Positions 19,347-27,545 of a stretch of 64,000 nucleotides of DNA are shown here, piece by piece. The notes beneath the pieces were generated by a model that saw only the letters and a program-made list of their open reading frames with translations, made no database searches and was not told the DNA's origin. The stretch's first letter is position 1, and each line of letters opens with the position of its first letter. The stretch comes from Kangiella koreensis DSM 16069. GTDB taxonomy: Bacteria; Pseudomonadota; Gammaproteobacteria; Enterobacterales; Kangiellaceae. A program made the position numbers and the translations under genes. The DNA is taken from positions 1,612,001 through 1,676,000 of the forward strand of contig NC_013166.1 in assembly GCF_000024085.1 (NCBI RefSeq). The letters are read 5' to 3'.

Positions 19347-20408
19347 TTAAATCACTCCGCGCTGGATTTGGTCTAACTCGATAGACTCAAACAGTGCTTT
19401 AAAGTTTCCTTCACCGAAGCCTTGGTTGCCTTTACGCTGAATGATTTCGAAGAAGATAGGACCAATCACTGTATTAGTGAAGATCTGAAGCAGGATGCCT
19501 TCTTCATGATCTAAAGACCCATCAATCAAGATGCGGTTTTTGCGCAATACATCAACGTCTTCATGATGCTCTGGGATACGCTTTGGAATCATATCGTAGT
19601 AAGTATCTGGCGTATCCATGAACTTCATGCCACCAGCACGCAAGTCTTCAATAGTCTGATAAATATCGTCTGTTGATAGAGCGATATGCTGGATACCTTC
19701 ACCGTTGTATTCTTTCAAGAACTCTTCAATCTGTGATTTCTCATCTGAAGATTCGTTGATTGGAATACGCAGCTTGTTGCATGGGCCAGTCATTGCTTTT
19801 GAGAATAGACCCGTTTGCTTACCTTTAATATCAAAGTAGCGGATTTCGCGGAAGTTGGCGATGTTTTCATAGAAAGTTGCCCAAACGTCCATACCACCAC
19901 GTTTAACGTTATGTGTTAAATGGTCAAGGGTAAGCAGGCCTCTGCCTTTAGGAAATTTCTCGACGCCATCATAGTACTCAAAGTCGTCATCATAGAAACT
20001 GTTCGGCTTATTGCCCCATTTATCAATGAAGTACAGCACCGAGCCACCGATACCATAAACTCCAGGGTGAGACATGTGCTCTTCCTGATCAAAAGGCTTG
20101 GCACCTTTTTCTACCGCATAATCAAAGGCTTTTTGTGCATCTTCTACACGCCATGCCATAGCACAGGCGCAAGGACCGTGATCTTTACTAAACTCATGGA
20201 AGTAACCACTCATTTCGCTATTCACGATGAAGTTGATGTCGCCCTGACGGAATAAAACCGCATTCTTAGATTTATGCTTGGCGATTTCGGTAAAACCTAG
20301 TAACTGGAATAATTCTTTTAACTTCTCAACGCCCTCTTCATTTGGCGCTGTGTATTCAACAAACTCAAAACCATCGGTGCCTAGCGGATTAAATGTTGTA
20401 TCAGTCAT
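19347..20408 (-). CDS. hppD: 4-hydroxyphenylpyruvate dioxygenase
   Basis: HppD converts 4-hydroxyphenylpyruvate to homogentisate with Fe(II) and O2. It is a two-domain VOC-fold protein of 353 residues. Fe ligands fit DHLTHNV (His, about 165), GIQHIALSTDDIY (His, about 243) and IGPIFFEIIQRKG (Glu, about 324), and the FGEGNFKALFESIE signature closes the active site. It is the first gene of the tyrosine unit and probably co-transcribed with hmgA. A 9-bp inverted repeat lies 67-100 bases upstream. Confidence 0.96.
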   Translation of the reverse strand: MTDTTFNPLGTDGFEFVEYTAPNEEGVEKLKELFQLLGFTEIAKHKSKNAVLFRQGDINFIVNSEMSGYFHEFSKDHGPCACAMAWRVEDAQKAFDYAVEKGAKPFDQEEHMSHPGVYGIGGSVLYFIDKWGNKPNSFYDDDFEYYDGVEKFPKGRGLLTLDHLTHNVKRGGMDVWATFYENIANFREIRYFDIKGKQTGLFSKAMTGPCNKLRIPINESSDEKSQIEEFLKEYNGEGIQHIALSTDDIYQTIEDLRAGGMKFMDTPDTYYDMIPKRIPEHHEDVDVLRKNRILIDGSLDHEEGILLQIFTNTVIGPIFFEIIQRKGNQGFGEGNFKALFESIELDQIQRGVI

Positions 20409-20474
20409 GTTTGACTCCTAAATCTTATGTGAGGCTTAACTCTTCTGTTCTAAACCTCGAATTTAAAGCTATGT

Positions 20475-20508
20475 GGCGAATGTAAACTATCTTGTACTAA
20501 CATTCGCC
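20475..20508 (-). promoter_or_regulatory. Inverted repeat upstream of hppD
   Basis: GGCGAATGT (20475-20483) and ACATTCGCC (20500-20508) are perfect reverse complements separated by 16 bases. Position in the leader of hppD suggests an operator or 5' UTR hairpin controlling the tyrosine genes. Confidence 0.5.
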
Positions 20509-20734
20509 TATTTAAAGGGTTGGTCCATAATTTTAATAACTGGATGAAAGATTACAGACCCGGCGCAGGAAACCATACGCTAAGAAACTGAACGCTAGCT
20601 CCATTGAGCGCGAATTTGGTCGGCAACGATAAACGTTGGTGTGATTTGTTTGGTAAACATCAATAACATATAGTTTTTTTGCCCTGTAACAGCTTGATTT
20701 TAAAGTAGCTATTTACGATCCCTTCATTATGCAA

Positions 20735-20766
20735 CAGCCCGCCAATATTAACAATATCGCGGGCTG
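20735..20766 (-). terminator. Terminator-like hairpin after phhA
   Basis: CAGCCCGC and GCGGGCTG form an 8-bp GC stem, with an inner ATATT/AATAT stem. It lies 26 bases past the phhA stop. No clear T run follows on the minus strand, so it may be an RNA 3'-end stabiliser or weak terminator. Confidence 0.5.
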
Positions 20767-20791
20767 CTTCGGTAGAATGTTCAGCTATATC

Positions 20792-21595
20792 TTAACTGGC
20801 CATTTTCTCTTCTTTTGGTGGAAACAATGGTTTATGCAAACCTAAACGCTTGGCCTCTTTCACCATCGCCATGACGTCAGAGTTAGCTAATTCAAAAAGT
20901 TGCTTGAAATCATCCAGCACGAAGTACTGCGGCTGCATGATATCGATACGATATGGGGTACGCAGCATATCAATCGGATCAAAAGGCTTACGAATCACTT
21001 CTGGGTCTTCCAGGCTATGCGGCGTCTCACCAATTGATGACAAAATACCACCACCGTATATACGCTGACCTTCTGCAGTATTAATCAAACCGAATTCAAC
21101 AGTGAACCAATATAGGCGAGCAAGGAAAACTCGGTCTTCTTTTGACGCTTCATAGCCTAATTTACCGTAAGCACTGGTAAATTCTGCAAAATAAGGGTTG
21201 GTGAGCATGGCGCAGTGGCCAAAAATTTCATGAAAAACATCAGGTTCTTGCAGATAGTCCATTTCTTCACGGGTACGAATAAAAGTCGCACAAGGGAATT
21301 TTTTATCCGCCAACAAAGCAAAGAATTTATCGAAATTAATTAAAGCAGGAACCCAGGCCACTTCCCAGCCGGTTTCCTTTCTAAGTACGCTGGAAACCTC
21401 TTCTAACTGTGGAATGCGGTCTTTAGGTAAGTTAATCTTATCAAGTCCTTCGAAATACTCTGGACAGGCACGACCTTTGATCAGCTTCTCCTGGCGTGTG
21501 ATTAACTCATGCCAAACCTGATGTTCTTCGTCTGTATAGTGAATAAAGCCATCTTCATCCATTGGACGAGCTTTATACTTGGTACCTGTACCCAT
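20792..21595 (-). CDS. phhA: Phenylalanine 4-monooxygenase
   Basis: PhhA hydroxylates phenylalanine to tyrosine with a reduced pterin and O2, feeding the tyrosine pathway next to it. The 267-residue chain is the short bacterial form without an N-terminal regulatory domain. The Fe facial triad is H122 and H127 (FHEIFGHCAM) and E167 (WFTVEFGL). A pterin carbinolamine dehydratase (phhB), often adjacent, is not in this window, nor is a tyrosine aminotransferase. Confidence 0.96.
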   Translation of the reverse strand: MGTGTKYKARPMDEDGFIHYTDEEHQVWHELITRQEKLIKGRACPEYFEGLDKINLPKDRIPQLEEVSSVLRKETGWEVAWVPALINFDKFFALLADKKFPCATFIRTREEMDYLQEPDVFHEIFGHCAMLTNPYFAEFTSAYGKLGYEASKEDRVFLARLYWFTVEFGLINTAEGQRIYGGGILSSIGETPHSLEDPEVIRKPFDPIDMLRTPYRIDIMQPQYFVLDDFKQLFELANSDVMAMVKEAKRLGLHKPLFPPKEEKMAS

Positions 21596-21957
21596 GTAAC
21601 TACCTCTTCAATGTTTCAATTAGTTTATCTAACCTTTATCTAACTTCGCGCATCTCGCGGCACATTATCAATACCTTGGACCACGAAAACAAGTAAAAAT
21701 TGCCAAACATTTCAATTAACCGACGGAACTTTTAAGTGCCTTGCAATACTAAAGTTTAGTAACACTTTTCACATGAATTACACTTTAAGTTACATAAGCT
21801 TCTTGATATAAATTCCATCGCTAATTTATTTAACAAACAACCCACGCAAAACGTACCTAAACAGAAAACAAACGATGCAAAATATTCAAACAAGCGTATT
21901 GTATAAGAACGACACTCAAATTAACGTAAACCTGCAATTAGTCACTCAAGGATGTTA
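21596..21957. other. Divergent phhA/slt upstream region
   Basis: This is 362 A+T-rich bases between divergently transcribed phhA and slt. The 15-base palindrome TACTAAAGTTTAGTA (21747-21761, mismatched only at its centre) lies about 150 bases upstream of phhA and is a candidate operator. No reading frame is apparent. Confidence 0.4.
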
Positions 21958-23898
21958 ATGACAATGCGAACATTAGCTATTGCTTTATCTCTTACCATTG
22001 TAACCCTTTTTAATATAGCACAGGCCAAACCAGCCTATACCACGGACCAACAAGCCTATCTAGAAGCTGAAAAGGCCTTTAAACAAGGAAAAAGTACAGA
22101 ATACCAAAAGCTCAAGCAGAGCCTTGCTAACTATGCGCTACTTCCTTATCTGGAATACGAAGAAATAAAGAAAAACCTCAATAAAAACAGCCGACAAGCA
22201 GTGGACGACTTTATTCAAAAATACGAGTCTTCACCACTAAGCAACAGGCTTCGTTGGGACTTTGTACGCTTGCTCGCTAAGGCAAACAAATACGACTTGA
22301 TGGCACAGTACTACTCCTTTGGTTCTGTCACTAGCTATGACTGCATGTTGTTAAACCACCAGCTCAAACAGGGAAAGCCTATCAGCGCTTTATCCGAACA
22401 GATCTCCAATTTATGGAATGTGTCTAAATCACAACCTAAAGAGTGCGATAGTGTTTTTGAGAAATGGATTGATAACAATCAGTTACAACAGGATATCGCC
22501 TATCAACGATTTTATCAGACCGCTCACGAAGGTCCTGTAGGCTTACTCAGTTATCTTAAGCGCTACCTGCCTCGCGATGAACAATACCTAGCTGACCTAT
22601 GGCTGAAAGTTCGCCGTAACCCTAAAGTAGTCACCCGCTCTAACTTTTTTCCAGGCAAAAACCCTGAGAAGGAAGCCAGTCTTTTGGTCTATGCCGTTAA
22701 GCGCTTAGCCTGGGATGATCGTGACGATGCTTATAGTGCCTGGAAGCGGACACAAAGCCGAATTCCCTTGGCTGGAGGCCACACATCTGATGTAGAAAGA
22801 ACGCTGTTCCTTGCTCTTGCTACCGAAAATAACGCTAAAGCTGTTGATATGGCTAAAGACCATATTAATGACTATTTAGATGATGAACTGGTCAATCACT
22901 GGAAGTTGGTCACTTTATTAAGAACCGAAAATTGGCAAACCATTACCGAGCTGTATGATCTATTACCTTTTGAACAACAAAGTAGCGAGCAATGGCGCTA
23001 CTGGTATGCCGTATCGTTAGATCATCTGGGAAAAAAAGAAGAAGCCAAGATTCTACTAAGCGATCTAGCAAAGGAACGTGATTATTATGGTTATAAAGCA
23101 GCCACAAGACTAAAGCTTCCAATTCTTCTCAATCACACTCCTCTGATCATCCCCGAAGAAACTATGAACTCTGTCCGTCAATCAGCTAATGTCGAGCGTG
23201 CAAAAGAATTATACGCCATCGAGCGCTACCTTGATGCTAGCCGAGAATGGCGAAGCCTAATGAGCAAACTGGAATCACCGCAAGAGTTTCATGCTGCTGC
23301 GGTGATAGCAAACCAATGGGGCTGGTATAACCAAAGCATTCTAACCATTGCCAGAGCTCAGTCGTGGGATGATACAGACATTCGTTTTCCAACGGCTTTT
23401 AAAGATGACTACATTAGAATGGGCAAGCAGGTGCAACTACCACCTCACTGGCTAATGGGAGTTGCTCGACAAGAAAGTGCTTACGGACCAAGGGCTGTTT
23501 CGCCCGCTGGAGCTTACGGCTTAATGCAGGTAATGCCCAATACAGCGAAAACCTTCGCACGGAAGTTCCAGATCCCCTATTCGCATCGCAGTGACTTGTT
23601 AGATCCGGCAATCAACATTCAAATGGGCAGTCGCTACCTGCAAATGCGCTACGAAGAACTTGAACAGAACCCTATTTATGCTTCAGCCGCCTATAACGCC
23701 GGTAAGAGCAGGATTGAACAATGGAAAACATTTGGTCGTTACCCAACGGAAATCTGGATAGAGGCGATTCCGTACACTGAAACTCGCGAATACATTAAGC
23801 GTGTTATGACCTATCGCCAAGTATATGCTCTCAAGCTCGGGCTTGATGACGATATATTTGAGTATATTTTAACCACCGAAACTGGTGACAAAAAATAA
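21958..23898 (+). CDS. slt: Soluble lytic murein transglycosylase
   Basis: Slt cleaves peptidoglycan glycan strands in the periplasm, forming 1,6-anhydromuramyl ends. A signal peptide (about residues 1-23, ending FNIAQA) is followed by a long alpha-helical superhelix (about 30-440) and a C-terminal goose-lysozyme-like catalytic domain. The catalytic Glu lies in ARQESAYGPRAVSPAGAYGL, followed by MQVMPNTAK and ASAAYNAGKSRI. The length (646) matches E. coli Slt70. AAGGA at 21948-21952 fits a start at 21958 best; ATGs at 21952 and 21964 are alternatives. It is followed by a strong terminator. Confidence 0.94.
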   Translation: MTMRTLAIALSLTIVTLFNIAQAKPAYTTDQQAYLEAEKAFKQGKSTEYQKLKQSLANYALLPYLEYEEIKKNLNKNSRQAVDDFIQKYESSPLSNRLRWDFVRLLAKANKYDLMAQYYSFGSVTSYDCMLLNHQLKQGKPISALSEQISNLWNVSKSQPKECDSVFEKWIDNNQLQQDIAYQRFYQTAHEGPVGLLSYLKRYLPRDEQYLADLWLKVRRNPKVVTRSNFFPGKNPEKEASLLVYAVKRLAWDDRDDAYSAWKRTQSRIPLAGGHTSDVERTLFLALATENNAKAVDMAKDHINDYLDDELVNHWKLVTLLRTENWQTITELYDLLPFEQQSSEQWRYWYAVSLDHLGKKEEAKILLSDLAKERDYYGYKAATRLKLPILLNHTPLIIPEETMNSVRQSANVERAKELYAIERYLDASREWRSLMSKLESPQEFHAAAVIANQWGWYNQSILTIARAQSWDDTDIRFPTAFKDDYIRMGKQVQLPPHWLMGVARQESAYGPRAVSPAGAYGLMQVMPNTAKTFARKFQIPYSHRSDLLDPAINIQMGSRYLQMRYEELEQNPIYASAAYNAGKSRIEQWKTFGRYPTEIWIEAIPYTETREYIKRVMTYRQVYALKLGLDDDIFEYILTTETGDKK

Positions 23899-23919
23899 AG
23901 GCGCCAATTGGCGCCTTTT
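23897..23919. terminator. Bidirectional terminator between slt and the barrel gene
   Basis: AAAGGCGCCAATTGGCGCCTTT is a perfect 22-base palindrome followed by more T. It overlaps the slt stop codon. Confidence 0.8.
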
Positions 23920-23942
23920 GCATTTCACACTCGGTAAACACC

Positions 23943-25151
23943 TTAGAAATACCTTTCGAAACTAATCGACAAATAGTCATCATTTCTGAATGGGTATAAA
24001 AAGCTATCCATAGGCCTAGTTTCGTCAATTCCCTCAAACCAACGTCCTTCAATCACCAGCTTCCAGCTATCCCCTAACCGGCGACTGGCTTCAAGATTAA
24101 TAAACTGTTGGTTTTCCGCATATGAGTACCCCAACAATACTTCTGTCGATGGAATATCATTCATGGCCAAGCGTAACCCCCCGACCCAGATATCTTCCTG
24201 TCTAAAACCTCCAGGAAGCACATCACGGGAATCATACTGATACTCCATGATCACTCCTAAATCCGCACCGGATTCAGTAATCCCATAAAATGAATACTCA
24301 AATCCGCCAACTGCTGCCGAGTAACGACCTTGCTCAAAGCCCGAACGCGACATAGCCTCAAGCTTCCATAACCAGGCACCTTTGGTTGCTTGAACATCGA
24401 TACTGGTTTGATCAATGGTTACATAAACAGGCCTTAACTTAAGATCTTGTGGATTGCTGCTATCCAGTACAAATTGTGGATCACGACTGGTTCCTGAAAA
24501 ATGTGCAATACCAATATCCCAGTCCCCGATCCAATGCGACCAGCGGATAGCACCATCTAGTCTCGACTTACCATCTGGATCAGCATAGATCGGATTGTCA
24601 GTATCAATCACATAAGGAAAACGCAGTCGTCCCTCTTCGCCAGCAAAAGTTCTCTCGCGGAAACCGGGTAAGGCAAAAATGCTCAGCAAGCCCCAATCGC
24701 GTTCAGTAGATAATGTGAGCAGAGGCTGACCAAGCTTGTCCTCACCATCGATATTTTCGACAAAATCAGTCTGATTAATGATATCCACTAAGTGTTGTGA
24801 TTCAGCAACTCCCCAAAACACTTTGCCAATCCCAGCCTTAACGTCCCACTCATCACCAACGTATTGCAACATCAGCTCACGAATATCGCCATGAGTACGC
24901 TCGTTGTCCATGCTGTCCCATCGATAGAATGGCTTGAAAACTAGGCTGAGATTGTGTTCATCCCAGCTATGGTAAAATTCAGGCTCAATCATAATTGAAG
25001 CGAGCTCCTGATCCTGCCCAAAGTCACCCTCTTCAAAATAATACCTCACGTCTGTGGCAACAACGCCCCGCCACTCAGCAGACAAAGACGGTAAACTTAA
25101 TAAAATCAATACACTAGAAATGATAGCTTTCAGCAGTTTGGTGGTAGACAT
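23943..25151 (-). CDS. Predicted outer-membrane beta-barrel protein
   Basis: This is a 402-residue exported protein. I place the start at MSTTKLLKAIISS (25151), where GGAAG sits just upstream; a longer frame adds 24 residues without a signal-like start. Residues 1-24 form a signal peptide ending LPSLSA. The rest alternates hydrophobic and polar residues with many aromatic residues (WKLEAMSRSGFEQ, LGVIMEYQYDS, LVIEGRWFEG). It ends in Phe (ISFERYF), the usual last residue for barrel insertion by BAM. It resembles uncharacterised porin-like families. Substrate unknown; it stands alone, convergent with slt. Confidence 0.75.
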   Translation of the reverse strand: MSTTKLLKAIISSVLILLSLPSLSAEWRGVVATDVRYYFEEGDFGQDQELASIMIEPEFYHSWDEHNLSLVFKPFYRWDSMDNERTHGDIRELMLQYVGDEWDVKAGIGKVFWGVAESQHLVDIINQTDFVENIDGEDKLGQPLLTLSTERDWGLLSIFALPGFRERTFAGEEGRLRFPYVIDTDNPIYADPDGKSRLDGAIRWSHWIGDWDIGIAHFSGTSRDPQFVLDSSNPQDLKLRPVYVTIDQTSIDVQATKGAWLWKLEAMSRSGFEQGRYSAAVGGFEYSFYGITESGADLGVIMEYQYDSRDVLPGGFRQEDIWVGGLRLAMNDIPSTEVLLGYSYAENQQFINLEASRRLGDSWKLVIEGRWFEGIDETRPMDSFLYPFRNDDYLSISFERYF

Positions 25152-25326
25152 TTTCTTCCATACTAGTTGGTCTGTTATTTGTCGCCATTGTAAATAATGA
25201 AGGGCCGAAATACTAGCTGCCATTGTTTGTTAATCCACGTCGCATAATAGACAATATCAATTGTCGATATCGTGCATTTTTTAAACAATATTGATACTCT
25301 GAACACATAGCAATAAAGGAGGTCAC

Positions 25327-25626
25327 ATGGCACAAGAACTACTGCCCTTACGTGGCCATTGGTATAAACGTTCAGACCTAAACACTATCTTTGAAGTCGT
25401 CGCGATTGACGACGATGACGGAACCATTGAAGTTCAGTACTTCGGTGGTGAAATTGAGGAACTAGACTTACACAGCTGGGAATTGCTTGAACTGAGTCAA
25501 GCAGCCCCGCCTGAAGACTGGAGCGGTGCTTTAGAGGTAGACGATTATACCCTTGGCGATGAACTCGAATTAGCACCAGGCTCATTAGACGATGTTTTAA
25601 ACATTATCGACTCCAATGACCATTAA
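25327..25626 (+). CDS. Small acidic DUF6763-like protein
   Basis: This is a 99-residue cytoplasmic protein of unknown function, strongly acidic. The core GHWYKRSDLNTIFEVVAIDD, then GTIEVQYFGGEIEELDL, and AAPPEDWSGAL recall a small gammaproteobacterial family (DUF6763, assigned from memory) of about this length. AAAGGAGG lies immediately upstream and supports the start at 25327. It sits between the divergent barrel gene and ung. No catalytic motif is visible. Confidence 0.8.
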   Translation: MAQELLPLRGHWYKRSDLNTIFEVVAIDDDDGTIEVQYFGGEIEELDLHSWELLELSQAAPPEDWSGALEVDDYTLGDELELAPGSLDDVLNIIDSNDH

Positions 25627-25747
25627 AATTGAATTAACAACCAATAATTCAATTCCTTACAGCTAAAAGAACATAAAACACTTAAACGCTAGCCATCACC
25701 TGCTCATTCGCTATAATCTAAAAAACAAAAGATAAGCTCCTCACTTT

Positions 25748-26413
25748 ATGACAGAGTCGTTTTCCACCTGGGCAGATGCTCTAGCGGCAGTAAAAAAACA
25801 AGACTTTTTCCAGAACCTATTAGACTTGGTGCAATCTGAGCGACAAGCTGGCAAAACCATTTACCCACCCCAAGACCGTATCTTCGCCGCACTAAAACTG
25901 ACGGAGCTAAAAGATGTCAAAGTCGTCATCTTGGGACAGGATCCCTATCACGGCCCCAACCAGGCTAATGGCTTATGCTTCTCAGTCAATCCCAATCAGC
26001 CTCTACCTCCTTCCCTGCGAAACATCTATAAAGAGCTTGCAAGTGATTTACAGTGCCCCATACCCATTAACGGCGACTTATCTCACTGGGCGACACAGGG
26101 AGTACTGCTTCTCAACACGGTATTAACAGTGGAAGCCGGCCAGGCAAACTCACATAAAGGGCGAGGCTGGGAAATCTTTACTGATGAGGTGATAAAAAGT
26201 CTCAATAAGGCCCCACAGCCCATTGTATTCTTGCTATGGGGGTCACAGGCTCAGGCCAAATCCAGCTTGATAAATAACCCTAAACACACTATCTTAAGCG
26301 CTCCGCATCCGTCGCCTCTTTCGGCACACCGCGGTTTTTTTGGCTGTAACCATTTTTCAAAAACGAATCAAATACTTGTTGATAATAACCAAACACCGAT
26401 AGAATGGATTTAG
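25748..26413 (+). CDS. ung: Uracil-DNA glycosylase
   Basis: Ung removes uracil from DNA, starting base-excision repair. The 221-residue protein is a family 1 UDG. The water-activating motif GQDPYHG is at residues 63-69 with catalytic D65. The uracil pocket appears in [17 protein letters not shown] fits the family core, and the DNA-intercalation loop is [17 protein letters not shown] near residue 185. It is monocistronic as far as visible. Confidence 0.97.
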   Translation: MTESFSTWADALAAVKKQDFFQNLLDLVQSERQAGKTIYPPQDRIFAALKLTELKDVKVVILGQDPYHGPNQANGLCFSVNPNQPLPPSLRNIYKELASDLQCPIPINGDLSHWATQGVLLLNTVLTVEAGQANSHKGRGWEIFTDEVIKSLNKAPQPIVFLLWGSQAQAKSSLINNPKHTILSAPHPSPLSAHRGFFGCNHFSKTNQILVDNNQTPIEWI

Positions 26414-26530
26414 GCTCATCTCAAAATACAAGTATAGCTGGCGTTACCAAGATAGATTTTATATAACTACATGAATAATCATAGTTTTAGTGCGCATCTG
26501 TAACAAGGAATATAGAAATATTGATGGATT

Positions 26531-27532
26531 ATGAACTGCTTTTTTAGGGCTTTTAAAAACACCTCCTATCTGCTCATAGCTTTACTCCTATTTGCGGGCG
26601 GGTTTCGTTTTGCCTATTCGGCAGAGCCCCAAGTTTCAAAGGGTGACAATGAGCCACTCCATGAAAAAAAACAAATCACTATCATTGCTCAGCACTTCTC
26701 TAGCCACTTCTCTAATATTGCAAAAAGCTTATCGCTTTCCTCTTTATCTGATACCCATAGAGTGGTTAACATGTCGCTATCTGACTGGAAGCAGCAGCAA
26801 CCTGAATCAGCACTCATTATTAGCTTAGGCCGTTCCCCGCTAGAAGAGCTGGTTAAAACAGGGTATGAGGAGCCTATTTTAGCCGCAGTGATCACTTATC
26901 AGGACTTCAGGGAAATTGTTACACAGGAGTCCGCTCAAAATAGCTTAAGTGCAATATTCTACGACCCAGATCCTTTAAGGCAGCTCATATTAGGTAAATT
27001 ATTGCTGCCATTTTCAGACGCTGTAGGCGTTATGCACTCAATGGAAACTCCTTTCTTTATTGAAGAATACCAAGCCATAACAGAAACCTTAGGCTTATCA
27101 CTGAATGCCATACCACTAAAGCAAACGACCGAGGTGGCTATTCAGTTCCCCAGACTGGTCCAGAAGGCCGACTTTATCATTGCTCAACCTGACTCAGTAA
27201 TTTATAACAGTCAGACATTACCTAGAGTCCTGTTAACCAGTTATAGGCAAAGAAAAGTGGTCATAGGTTATTCAACTGGTATTGTTAAAGCAGGCGCAGT
27301 AGCAACCACCTATACTACAGCAGAAATGCTGATTGATGACCTAGAAGAATCAGCTCTGGAGATATTGAGTAATAAAAAAGACTCGTTTACCAGGCATAGC
27401 AAATATTATGATATCAGTTACAATCTTGAGGTAGCTAATTCACTGGGACTGGATATAATTTCTAAAGAAGAACTACAAACAAAAATTGCAGAGCTATATC
27501 TAGAACCCCTAAACGAGACCAACTCCCAATAA
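26531..27532 (+). CDS. Periplasmic ABC-substrate-binding-like protein
   Basis: This is a 333-residue exported protein with a signal peptide (hydrophobic YLLIALLLFAGGFRFAYSA at about 12-30). The body looks like the PF04392-type ABC substrate-binding fold: IISLGRSPLEELV, then AIFYDPDPLRQLILGKLLLP, a VGVMHS-like strand, and VVIGYSTGIVKAGAVATTYT. No permease or ATPase gene is nearby. Instead, a membrane sensor-like gene starts 13 bases downstream, so I infer it is a ligand-binding partner for sensing rather than transport. The ligand is unknown. No strong ribosome site is visible at the chosen ATG. Confidence 0.75.
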   Translation: MNCFFRAFKNTSYLLIALLLFAGGFRFAYSAEPQVSKGDNEPLHEKKQITIIAQHFSSHFSNIAKSLSLSSLSDTHRVVNMSLSDWKQQQPESALIISLGRSPLEELVKTGYEEPILAAVITYQDFREIVTQESAQNSLSAIFYDPDPLRQLILGKLLLPFSDAVGVMHSMETPFFIEEYQAITETLGLSLNAIPLKQTTEVAIQFPRLVQKADFIIAQPDSVIYNSQTLPRVLLTSYRQRKVVIGYSTGIVKAGAVATTYTTAEMLIDDLEESALEILSNKKDSFTRHSKYYDISYNLEVANSLGLDIISKEELQTKIAELYLEPLNETNSQ

Positions 27533-27545
27533 ACAGGTACTGCCT

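Larger units (their letters stand above)
20409..20791 (-). other. Intergenic region between phhA and hppD
   Basis: This 383-base stretch holds the hppD upstream inverted repeat and the phhA terminator-like hairpin (both listed separately). I see no open frame with a ribosome site and no other structure. Confidence 0.6.

Noticed and set aside
25250..25265. GACAAT ATCA ATTGTC inverted repeat upstream of the small acidic protein
   Set aside because: Short, A/T-rich and without a second supporting feature; chance is likely in this composition.
25627..25655. AATTGAATTA / TAATTCAATT hairpin after the small acidic protein
   Set aside because: A ten-base stem made only of A/T except one G-C pair with no T run; too weak to call a terminator.
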